Positions 44,138 through 51,753 of a stretch of DNA of 64,000 nt are shown here, piece by piece (the first letter of the stretch is position 1; each line of letters opens with the position of its first letter). Under the pieces are notes generated by a model. It saw nothing but the letters and a program-made list of their open reading frames with translations. It did not search any database and was not told the origin of the DNA. Origin of the DNA: Jiangella endophytica (GTDB lineage Bacteria; Actinomycetota; Actinomycetes; Jiangellales; Jiangellaceae). A program made the translations under genes and the position numbers. Where the stretch lies: contig NZ_QVAI01000006.1 of NCBI RefSeq assembly GCF_003427025.1, forward strand, positions 1 to 64,000, written 5' to 3'.

Positions 44138-45069
44138 CGACCACGGCGACACGCCCCGCGGCCCGGTCGACCGACCGGCCGCGGGGCGGCCGCTCCCGCT
44201 GGGCGGCGACCGTCCGGGCCCTGCCGTGGCTCGGACCGACGCTGCTCCTCATGGCCGGCGTGGTGTTCTTCCCGGCCGGCTACATGGCGTGGACGTCGTT
44301 CCGCGACCTGAGCCAGTTCGGCGTCGACAACGGCCCGGCCGGCCTGGACAACTACGCCCGGCTGCTGGAGTTCACCGCGCTGCCGCGGGTGCTGCTGAAC
44401 ACCGTCGTGTGGGTGGTCGGCGTGGTGGTGGTGACGGTGCTGCTCTCGCTGGGGCTGGCGCAGTTCCTGGACAAGGCGTTCCCCGGCCGCCGGTTCGTCC
44501 GGCTCACCATCATCGTGCCGTGGGCGGCCAGCGTCGTCATGACCACGACCGTCGTCTACTACGGGCTGGACCCGTTCTACGGCATCATCAACGCGTTCCT
44601 CGTCGACGTCGGGCTGCTGGACCAGCCGTACGGGTTCACCCGCAACGCGGTGCCGGCGTTCTTCACCGCCATGGGCATCGCAGTGTTCGTGTCGCTGCCG
44701 TTCACCACGTACACGCTGCTGGCCGGGCTGCAGACGATCCCCGACGACGTCCGCGAAGCGGCGCAGATGGACGGCGCCGGGCCGTGGGCGACGTACCGGC
44801 GGATCATCCTGCCGCTGCTGCGCCCGGCGCTCGCCGTCGCCACGATCATCAACATCATCAACGTGTTCAACTCGCTGCCGATCCTGCAGGTCATCACCGG
44901 CTCGATCCCCGGCTACAACGCCGACACCACCACCACGCTGATCTTCAAGTTCATCCGGGCGGACCGGCAGATCGACACCGCCAGCGCGCTGAGCATCGTC
45001 AACTTCCTCATCGTGCTCGCCGTGATCCTCGTGTACCTGAAGGTCGTCAAGCCGATGAGGGAGGACTAG
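44134..45069 (+). CDS. ABC sugar importer, permease 1 (MalF type)
   Basis: 311 residues, six helices, starting ALPWLGPTLLLMAGVVFFPAGYMAWTSFRDLSQFG. The cytoplasmic EAA loop that docks the ATPase reads DVREAAQMDGAGPWATYRRIILPLLRPAL. The ATG overlaps the binding-protein stop (ATGA). Works with the next gene as a heterodimeric membrane channel. Confidence 0.9.
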   Translation: MTTTATRPAARSTDRPRGGRSRWAATVRALPWLGPTLLLMAGVVFFPAGYMAWTSFRDLSQFGVDNGPAGLDNYARLLEFTALPRVLLNTVVWVVGVVVVTVLLSLGLAQFLDKAFPGRRFVRLTIIVPWAASVVMTTTVVYYGLDPFYGIINAFLVDVGLLDQPYGFTRNAVPAFFTAMGIAVFVSLPFTTYTLLAGLQTIPDDVREAAQMDGAGPWATYRRIILPLLRPALAVATIINIINVFNSLPILQVITGSIPGYNADTTTTLIFKFIRADRQIDTASALSIVNFLIVLAVILVYLKVVKPMRED

Positions 45070-45071
45070 CC

Positions 45072-45935
45072 GTGGCCGCCGCCGTCCGCACCCGAGGCGC
45101 CAGGGGCTCCCGTGGCGCCCGCCGGCCGCTGATGGCCGTCGCCGGCGCCCTCATCGCGCTGGTCTTCGTCCTGCCGTACCTGATCATGCTGATCGGGTCG
45201 TTCAAGTCGCGCTCGGGGATCCTGCGGGTCCCGCCGACGTACCTCCCCGACGAGTGGCTGCCGTCGAACTACGTCGACATGTGGTCCACGCCCGAGACGC
45301 CGCTGCCGTACAACCTGGTGTCGACGATCGTGATCTCGGTCTGCGCGACGCTGCTCGTGCTGGTCGTCGCCGCACCGGCCGCGTACTACACCGCGCGGCA
45401 CCGGTTCCCCGGGCGGCTGGTGTTCCTGCTGCTCGTGCTGGTCACCCAGATGCTGCAGCCGACGGTGCTGGCCACCGGCCTGTTCCGGCAGTTCGTCACG
45501 CTCGGCATCAACGACACCTGGCTGGCGATGATCCTCGTCAACAGCGCGTTCAACCTGTCGTTCGCGGTGTGGATCATGCACAGCTTCTTCGCCGCGATCC
45601 CCCGCGAGCTGGACGAGGCCGCCGCTCTCGACGGCGCGTCCAGGCTGCAGATCCTGCGCCGGGTGACACTGCCGCTGGTCTGGCCCGGCGTCGTCACCGC
45701 GATCATCTTCACGTTCGTCGCCTGCTGGAACGAGTTCGCCGCCAGCCTGGTCATCCTGACGACGGCCGAGAACCAGCCGCTGTCGGTGGCGTTGACCAAG
45801 TTCGTCGGCCAGTACGAGTCGGCCTGGCAGTATGTGTTCGGGGTGTCGATCGTCGGTATCGTGCCGGTGGTCGTGCTCTTCGCGCTGATCGAGAAGAGAC
45901 TGGTGGCGGGGCTGACCGCCGGGGCGGTCAAGTGA
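45072..45935 (+). CDS. ABC sugar importer, permease 2 (MalG type)
   Basis: 287 residues, six helices; the MalG-type N-terminus VFVLPYLIMLIGSFKSRSGILRVPPTYLPDEWLPSNYVDMW and EAA loop ELDEAAALDGASRLQILRRVTLPLVWPG. The GTG at 45072 follows GGGAGGA and lies 2 bases after the permease 1 stop. No ATP-binding gene follows; the DeoR regulator comes next, 13 bases on. Confidence 0.9.
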   Translation: MAAAVRTRGARGSRGARRPLMAVAGALIALVFVLPYLIMLIGSFKSRSGILRVPPTYLPDEWLPSNYVDMWSTPETPLPYNLVSTIVISVCATLLVLVVAAPAAYYTARHRFPGRLVFLLLVLVTQMLQPTVLATGLFRQFVTLGINDTWLAMILVNSAFNLSFAVWIMHSFFAAIPRELDEAAALDGASRLQILRRVTLPLVWPGVVTAIIFTFVACWNEFAASLVILTTAENQPLSVALTKFVGQYESAWQYVFGVSIVGIVPVVVLFALIEKRLVAGLTAGAVK

Positions 45936-45948
45936 GGGGGACGCCGTC

Positions 45949-46785
45949 GTGACCGACCAGCCGGCCGGCGAGGCCGGCGCCGACCTGGACGCGCAGGCGC
46001 CCGACCGTGCGCGGCGCTGGCGGCAGATGCTCGACCTGCTCGCCGAGCGCGGCCGGCTCAGCGTCACCGAGACCGCGTCGGCGCTGTCCGTGTCGGAGGC
46101 GACCGTCCGCCGCGACTTCACCGAGCTGGCCCGGCAGCAGCTGGTCACCCGCACCCACGGCGGCGTCCTCGCCACGGCGGTCGCCTACGACCTGCCGGCC
46201 CGCTACCGCGCCTCGTCGGGCAGCGACCCCAAGGAGCGCATCGCCGCGCTCGCCGCCGACCTCGTCGAGCCCGGCATGGTGGTCGGGTTCAACGGCGGCA
46301 CGACGACGTCAGCGACGGCGCGCCGGCTCGCCGCCCGCATCGAGCACGGCCCGCACTCGGGCGAGCACGCGCTGACCGTCGTCACCAACGCCCTGAACAT
46401 CGCGACCGAGATGGTGCTGCGCCCGCACGTCCGCACCGTCTCGCTCGGCGGCGTGGCCCGGCCGCAGTCCTACGAGATGACCGGCCCACTGGCCACCCTG
46501 GTGCTCAACGAGCTCTGGCTGGACGTCCTCATCCTCGGCATCGACGGGTTGACGGCGTCAGGCGGCGCCTCCTGCCGCCACGTCGGCGAGGCCGGCATCA
46601 ACGCGCTCATGGTGCAGCGGGCCAGCCGCGTGGTCGTCGCCGGCACCGGCGAGAAGATCGGCCACCGCGCGTTCGCCCGCATCTGCGACGTCGACCAGGT
46701 CGACGTGCTGGTCACCGACCCGAGCGCGCCCGAGGACGAGCTGGCCGCGCTGCGCACCGCGGGCGTCGAGGTGCACGTCGTCTGA
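45949..46785 (+). CDS. DeoR/GlpR family transcriptional regulator (AgaR-like)
   Basis: 278 residues. The N-terminal winged helix is RWRQMLDLLAERGRLSVTETASALSVSEATVRRDFTELARQQLVTRTHGGVLA, the classic DeoR signature. The C-terminal sugar-phosphate sensor has VVGFNGGTTTSATARRLA and ALTVVTNALNIATEM...VSLGGVARPQSYEMTGPLA. Last gene of the importer operon and a good candidate to repress both divergent operons, relieved by a sugar phosphate such as tagatose or galactosamine 6-phosphate (inferred). Confidence 0.92.
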   Translation: MTDQPAGEAGADLDAQAPDRARRWRQMLDLLAERGRLSVTETASALSVSEATVRRDFTELARQQLVTRTHGGVLATAVAYDLPARYRASSGSDPKERIAALAADLVEPGMVVGFNGGTTTSATARRLAARIEHGPHSGEHALTVVTNALNIATEMVLRPHVRTVSLGGVARPQSYEMTGPLATLVLNELWLDVLILGIDGLTASGGASCRHVGEAGINALMVQRASRVVVAGTGEKIGHRAFARICDVDQVDVLVTDPSAPEDELAALRTAGVEVHVV

Positions 46786-46806
46786 CGCCGCGGCGTGTCT
46801 CCCGGG

Positions 46807-48420
46807 TCAGCAGACGTCGTCGACGTTGACGGCGCCGTCGGCGTCGCTGGGCGTCTCGGTGGCGCCCGGCGTCTCGCCGTCGCCGGTCGGCTCGTCCGTG
46901 GGCGCGTCGTCGGCCGGCGGCTCCTCCGTCGGGTCCGTTGCCGGCGGCTCCTCCGTCGGGTCGGCCGCCGGAGGTTCGGTCGCGTCGCCGGTGGGCCCGT
47001 CCGAGGTGTCGGGGCTGGGCGGCGGCGTCTCGGCCGGCGGGTCCAGCGACTTCTGGACGAACTCGCGGATGACGTCGTAGTCGGGGTCGTGGTACGTGAT
47101 GATGTCGTCGGTGAACGGCAGGCTGCGCAGGCCACCGGCGTCCTGGACCTTCAGCGCCAGCTCGGCGAAGTCGGACAGCCGGGACTGGGTGATGTCGGTG
47201 GACATGGTGTTCTCGGCCGCCTGCGCGAGTTGCTGGTAGCGGCGCAGCAGCGTCGTCGGGTTGGCCTGCTCGGCGATGGCGCCGATGACGCAGCGCTGAC
47301 GGCGCATGCGCTCGTAGTCGTCGGAGACCGGGCCGGGACCGCAGCGTGCGCGGGCGAACCAGAGCGCGCGGTAGCCGTCGAGGTGCTGGTTCTCACCCGG
47401 CTCGATCCAGCCGGACGGCTCGGTGCAGCGGCCGTACTGCTCCTTGGTCCCGATCGGGATGCGGTACGGCACGTCGATGTCGATGCCGCCGAACGCGTCG
47501 ACCAGGTACTGGAAGCCGCGCAGGTTGACCAGGACGTAGTAGTGGATGTCGAGCCCGAGCACCTCGCCGACCACCAGCTTCATGGCCTCGGCGCCGGGGT
47601 CGGGGATGTCCTTGAAGAAGTCCGGGAACTCGTACGGCACGAACCGGTACATCGAGGAGAGCCAGTAGTAGGCGTCCTCCTCGGAGCCGCGGAAGCCGTC
47701 GGGGTAGGCCTCGGCCAGTGGGGTGTCCGGCGGCATCGGCACGTTGAGCAGGTTGCGCGGCAGCGAGAACAGCGCGGTGTCGCCGGTCTCGGTGTTGATG
47801 CTGGCGACCATGATCGTGTCGGTGCGGGTCTCCTCGCGGCCCGGGCCGGCGTCGGAACCCAGGATCAGCACGTTGACGCGCTGCTGACCGGCCCACGGGT
47901 CGTCGTCGGAGGACTCCGGGACGGTGAGGCTGGGCTGGTCGTCGTCGGCGAAGACGTTGCCGATGAAGTCGCGCTGCGTGTAGGCGTACCGGCTGCCGAT
48001 GCTGAGCGGGCTGACGACCAGCGAGGCGACCACCACGACGATGAGCGCCGAGAGCAGCCGCTGCGGCCCGCGCAGACCCCGCGGCTGCAGCAGGTAGAGG
48101 CTGACCAGCGCGGTGAGCAGCCACACCGCGGCGATGGCGGCGAGGCCCGCGGTGACGAGGTTCAGCGTGTCGATGTCGGTGCCGGCGTCGACCAGGCCGG
48201 ACAGCCCACTACGCACGACGTAGACGGCGGCGCCCGCGGCAAGCAGGACGAACAGCGCGACGATGGTCCAGCCCAGCTTCTTCCGGCCGGCCGCGATGAG
48301 CCCGGCACCGGGAATCAACGCGCCGACGCCGACCTGGCGCAGGAATCGGCGGTACTCGGCCGGGCTGACGCCGTTGCGTCGCCCCCGAGCTCGCCGGCCG
48401 ACCGTCTCGTCGCTGCTCAT
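46807..48420 (-). CDS. LCP (LytR-CpsA-Psr) family cell-wall glycopolymer transferase
   Basis: 537 residues. The N-terminal third has four hydrophobic segments (GALIPGAGLIAAG..., TIVALFVLLAAGAAVYVV, ...AAIAAVWLLTALVSLYLL, LLSALIVVVVASLVV). The extracellular LCP domain follows: VNVLILGSDAGPGREETRTDTIMVASINTETGDTALFSLPRNLLNVPMP and YRALWFARARCGPGPVSDDYERMRRQRCVIGAI hold the conserved Asp/Arg residues for polyprenyl-pyrophosphate binding. The tail is Pro/Thr/Glu-rich with DPTEEPPA repeats and ends in Cys. It transfers glycopolymers from lipid carrier to peptidoglycan. Confidence 0.92.
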   Translation of the reverse strand: MSSDETVGRRARGRRNGVSPAEYRRFLRQVGVGALIPGAGLIAAGRKKLGWTIVALFVLLAAGAAVYVVRSGLSGLVDAGTDIDTLNLVTAGLAAIAAVWLLTALVSLYLLQPRGLRGPQRLLSALIVVVVASLVVSPLSIGSRYAYTQRDFIGNVFADDDQPSLTVPESSDDDPWAGQQRVNVLILGSDAGPGREETRTDTIMVASINTETGDTALFSLPRNLLNVPMPPDTPLAEAYPDGFRGSEEDAYYWLSSMYRFVPYEFPDFFKDIPDPGAEAMKLVVGEVLGLDIHYYVLVNLRGFQYLVDAFGGIDIDVPYRIPIGTKEQYGRCTEPSGWIEPGENQHLDGYRALWFARARCGPGPVSDDYERMRRQRCVIGAIAEQANPTTLLRRYQQLAQAAENTMSTDITQSRLSDFAELALKVQDAGGLRSLPFTDDIITYHDPDYDVIREFVQKSLDPPAETPPPSPDTSDGPTGDATEPPAADPTEEPPATDPTEEPPADDAPTDEPTGDGETPGATETPSDADGAVNVDDVC

Positions 48421-48566
48421 CGATGCCGCCCCCGCGCGCGTGCCCCTACGCGGGCTGCCTCCTTACCGGATCGGGACGTGCTGCCGATGGGTCGCGGACA
48501 TTGTGCCTCACGTGACGAACTCCTACGGAGCCCCCTGCGTTCCCGGCGTGCCCGTCCTGTCCCGGT

Positions 48567-49082
48567 TCACAGCTTCCGGTTCATGAGTACGGAGTCGCGG
48601 TCGTCGCCCGGCGTCACCCGGATCGCGCCGGGAATGCGGCCCACCTCGGCGAAGCCGCACGACTCGTAGAACCGCCCCAGTCCCATGCCGTCGCGGTAGG
48701 TGAGGTGCAGGAACTCCAGGCCGTCGGCGCGGGCGAGGCCGGCCAGACCGTCCAGCAGGGCCCGTCCGGCGCCGCGGCCCTGGAACCGCGGGTGCACCTG
48801 CAGCCGCAGCACCGTCGCCCAGTGCCGGAACAGCGGCTGGGTGGAGCCGATGACGAAACCGAAGCCGGCCCGCTCGCCGTCGACGCGCAGCACGCCGACG
48901 AACCCGGCCCCGGCCGCCACGGCCGCCAGGTGGTCGTCGAGCGCCGGTCGCACGTCGGCGGCGGCGACCGGTGGCAGGAAGCCCACCGCACCGCCCGCGT
49001 TCGTCACGTCGACCCAGCAGCTCAGCAGCCACGACCCCAGCTCGTCGCCGATCTCGGCGACCCGCTCGACCGTTTCGCTCAC
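48567..49082 (-). CDS. GNAT family N-acetyltransferase
   Basis: 171 residues. GNAT core: FGFVIGSTQPLFRHWATVLRLQVHPRFQGRGAGRALLDGLAGLARADGLEFLHLTYRDGMGLGRFYESCGFAEVGRIPGAI, with the acetyl-CoA pyrophosphate loop VHPRFQGRGAGRAL. The substrate is not evident. The GTG at 49082 gives SETVERVAEIGDEL at the N-terminus; 27 bases separate it from the divergent XPB helicase start. Confidence 0.85.
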   Translation of the reverse strand: MSETVERVAEIGDELGSWLLSCWVDVTNAGGAVGFLPPVAAADVRPALDDHLAAVAAGAGFVGVLRVDGERAGFGFVIGSTQPLFRHWATVLRLQVHPRFQGRGAGRALLDGLAGLARADGLEFLHLTYRDGMGLGRFYESCGFAEVGRIPGAIRVTPGDDRDSVLMNRKL

Positions 49083-49109
49083 AGGCCGACGGTACGGGAC
49101 AATGGGGTG

Positions 49110-50756
49110 GTGAACGACGGACCCCTCATCGTCCAGAGTGACAAGACCCTGCTCCTCGAGGTCGACCACGACCAGGCCGACGACTGCCGCCGCGCCATCG
49201 CGCCGTTCGCCGAGCTGGAGCGGGCTCCCGAACACGTGCACACCTATCGTCTGACCCCCCTCGGCCTGTGGAACGCCCGGGCCGCGGGTCACGACGCCGA
49301 GCAGGTCGTCGACACCCTGCTCAGCTACTCCCGTTACCCCGTCCCGCACGCCCTGCTGGTCGACGTCGCCGAGACGATGGCCCGGTACGGCCGGCTGCGG
49401 CTGGAGAGCCACCCGGTACACGGACTGGTGCTCGTCACCACCGACCGCGCGGTGCTCGAGGAGGTGCTGCGGTCCAAGCGGGTCAGCCCGCTGATGGGCG
49501 CACGGCTCGACCCCGACACCGTCGTCGTCCACCCGTCCGAACGAGGCAACCTCAAGCAGGCGCTGGTCAAGCTGGGCTGGCCGGCCGAGGACAGCGCCGG
49601 CTACGTCGACGGAGAGGCGCACCCCATCGCGCTGGCCGAGGACGGCTGGACGCTGCGGCCGTACCAGCGCGAGGCCGCCGACGGCTTCTGGCACGGCGGC
49701 TCCGGCGTCGTGGTGCTGCCCTGTGGCGCCGGCAAGACGCTGGTCGGCGCGGCCGCCATGGCCAGGGCCGGCGCCACCACGCTGATCCTCGTGACGAACA
49801 CCGTCGCGGCCCGGCAGTGGCGCGACGAGCTGGTCAAGCGGACCAGCCTCACCGAGGACGAGATCGGCGAGTACTCCGGCGCGAAGAAGGAGATCCGCCC
49901 GGTCACCATCGCCACCTACCAGGTGCTCACCACCCGGCGGAAGGGCGTCTACCCGCACCTCGAGCTGCTCGACGCCCGCGACTGGGGCCTCATCGTCTAC
50001 GACGAGGTGCACCTGCTGCCCGCGCCGATCTTCCGCATGACGGCCAACCTGCAGGCGCGGCGGCGGCTCGGGCTGACGGCCACGCTGGTGCGCGAGGACG
50101 GCCGCGAGGACGACGTGTTCACGCTGATCGGCCCGAAGCGCTACGACGCGCCCTGGAAGGAGATCGAGAACCAGGGCTGGATCGCCCCCGCCGACTGCGT
50201 CGAGGTCCGCGTCACGCTGTCCGACGGCGAGCGGCTGGCCTACGCGACCGCCGAGCCCGACGAGCGCTACCGGCTGGCGTCGTGCACCGACGCCAAGACC
50301 CGCGTCGTCGAGGGCCTGGTGAAGCGGCACGCCGGCGAGCCGACGCTGGTCATCGGCCAGTACATCGAGCAGCTCGACGAGATCGGCGAACGCCTCGGCG
50401 CCCCGGTCGTCAAGGGCGAGACGACGGTGCGCGAGCGGCAGCGGCTGTTCGACGCCTTCCGCACCGGCGAGATCCGCACGCTCGTGGTCAGCAAGGTGGC
50501 GAACTTCTCCATCGACCTGCCCGAAGCCAGCGTCGCCATCCAGGTCTCCGGCACGTTCGGCTCGCGGCAGGAGGAGGCGCAGCGGCTCGGCCGTATCCTG
50601 CGTCCCAAGTCCGACGGCCGCACGGCCCGCTTCTACTCCGTCATCGTCCGCGACACCGTCGACCAGGACTTCGCCCAGCACCGGCAGCGCTTCCTCGCCG
50701 AGCAGGGCTACGCCTACCAGATCGCCGACGCCGAGGACGTCCTGCGCGACAGCTGA
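49110..50756 (+). CDS. XPB/ERCC3-type DNA repair helicase
   Basis: 548 residues, superfamily 2 helicase of the XPB (Rv0861c) type. An N-terminal damage-recognition-like region (GPLIVQSDKTLLLEVDH...AELERAPEHVHTYRLTPLGLWNARAAGHDAEQV) is followed by VLPCGAGKTLVGAA (Walker A), YDEVHLLPAPIFRMTA (DEVH box), LGLTATLVREDGREDD (motif III and the RED motif), and the C-terminal motor with VSKVANFSIDLPEASVAIQVSGTFGSRQEEAQRLGRILRPK. Unwinds DNA 3' to 5'. The GTG at 49110 lies 6 bases after GACAAT (leaderless). Partner of the helicase-associated protein encoded at 34944. Confidence 0.95.
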   Translation: MNDGPLIVQSDKTLLLEVDHDQADDCRRAIAPFAELERAPEHVHTYRLTPLGLWNARAAGHDAEQVVDTLLSYSRYPVPHALLVDVAETMARYGRLRLESHPVHGLVLVTTDRAVLEEVLRSKRVSPLMGARLDPDTVVVHPSERGNLKQALVKLGWPAEDSAGYVDGEAHPIALAEDGWTLRPYQREAADGFWHGGSGVVVLPCGAGKTLVGAAAMARAGATTLILVTNTVAARQWRDELVKRTSLTEDEIGEYSGAKKEIRPVTIATYQVLTTRRKGVYPHLELLDARDWGLIVYDEVHLLPAPIFRMTANLQARRRLGLTATLVREDGREDDVFTLIGPKRYDAPWKEIENQGWIAPADCVEVRVTLSDGERLAYATAEPDERYRLASCTDAKTRVVEGLVKRHAGEPTLVIGQYIEQLDEIGERLGAPVVKGETTVRERQRLFDAFRTGEIRTLVVSKVANFSIDLPEASVAIQVSGTFGSRQEEAQRLGRILRPKSDGRTARFYSVIVRDTVDQDFAQHRQRFLAEQGYAYQIADAEDVLRDS

Positions 50757-50831
50757 CGCGACCGAGGATTCGGGTGCGAGTTCGCCGTGGGTCGTGGCCG
50801 TTGAGGCTGGTGGTGCCGTTGGGGCCCTGGG

Positions 50832-51389
50832 CAGCGTTGATCATCAACGATCGCGTACCTCACCAGGCGTTCTCCCGCTCTGCGAGGCGTGCATGCCTGG
50901 CGGAGTGGGAGAACGCCTGGTGGAGTGGTGTGTGAACCGATGTTCACGGGCGGTGTGGTGCTGCCAGGGCGGCTGAGTGCTGTCTCCTGATCGCCGTTCT
51001 CATCACGGCGCACACCGACATCAACGGGGGCCGGGTCAACTGACGGCTCGTGGCGAGGACGACGGCGGCGCGGCCGGGCCAACGGCCGACAGCGGCCACA
51101 CCGACGGCAGCCACGGCCCCGGGCCACCGCCGCCAGCAGTCGGACCGACGGCCGACCCCGCACCCCCTGCGCCTTTGGAACCTGACGACAGGACCGCTGG
51201 AATCCGGGACCACGCCTGCGGAGCCCGAGGCGTGTCCAGACTCGCCCCGTCCCCCTGGTAGCCGCCCGTTCTGAGACCGCGCGGCCGCGGGTCAAGCGGT
51301 CCTCGTCGGCGCGAAGCGCCCAAGCAGGTCCGCTTGAGGCGCGGCCTCGCGGCTGAGAAAATGGGCAGCAGGGGGACGGCCAACGGCAC
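50832..51389 (+). repeat. Interspersed intergenic repeat, copy A
   Basis: Begins 75 bases after the XPB stop. It carries CGTTGAT-C-ATCAACG (50835-50849), a 62-base hairpin, GGAGTGGTGTGTGAACCG, a diverged middle with many GGCC/CCGG words, and an end block GACTCGCCCCGTCCCCCTGG...GGGCAGCAGGGGGACGGCC. It matches 17030-17642 in opposite orientation and 118-225 in the same orientation. Neither strand holds a convincing reading frame. Confidence 0.8.
50861..50922. repeat. 62-base near-perfect hairpin in repeat copy A
   Basis: CACCAGGCGTTCTCCCGCTC (50861-50880) and GAGTGGGAGAACGCCTGGTG (50903-50922) pair at 19 of 20 positions. The 22-base centre around GGCGTGCATGCC is also largely self-complementary. 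It lies 104 bases past the XPB stop and could end its transcript, but it is much longer than needed for a terminator. Confidence 0.85.
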
Positions 51390-51753
51390 GACCCGACGCA
51401 CGTACGCCCAGCACACGGAACCCGGGCACACGGAACGCCGGCCCACCAGCAGACCAAGCCGACCGGCCGAACCGAGCTGGCCAGGCCACCGACGGAACCG
51501 ATCGGGCCGACGTCCACCCGCAGCCCGTCACCCCCACCCCACCCACCACCCAGCACCCGTCCCACCCACGGACCGAGCGGACAAGCCTCATGTCGCCCCA
51601 GAGGTCTTCCTGGAGTCGCTCACCAGGGGTCGCTGAGAAATTCGGTGGACACCCCAGCGGGCGTTGGCTACGCTCTGATGCCCTTCGCGACCGGACCGGG
51701 CCACCGGGCCGTCGGAAACGCCTCATCTTCCGCCGAGCCCGAGGAGGCCGTCC
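51390..51753. other. Gene-free stretch with a putative helD promoter
   Basis: No gene is seen. The left part is a CCGACC/CCACC-rich sequence continuing the repeat's tail. Near the right end GGACAC (51647-51652) and TACGCT (51669-51674) are 16 bases apart and form a possible promoter about 80 bases before helD. I looked for the rifamycin-associated element found before some helR/helD genes and did not see it. Confidence 0.4.

Noticed and set aside
17030-51389. The inverted repeat pair as ends of a composite transposon
   Set aside because: The intervening 33 kb holds mostly housekeeping genes with native composition, no transposase lies within or beside the copies, and the copies have diverged in the middle.
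51390-51753. Rifamycin-associated element upstream of helD
   Set aside because: I looked for the GGGGCTTGC-type inverted repeat and found no match, so drug-inducible control is not supported.
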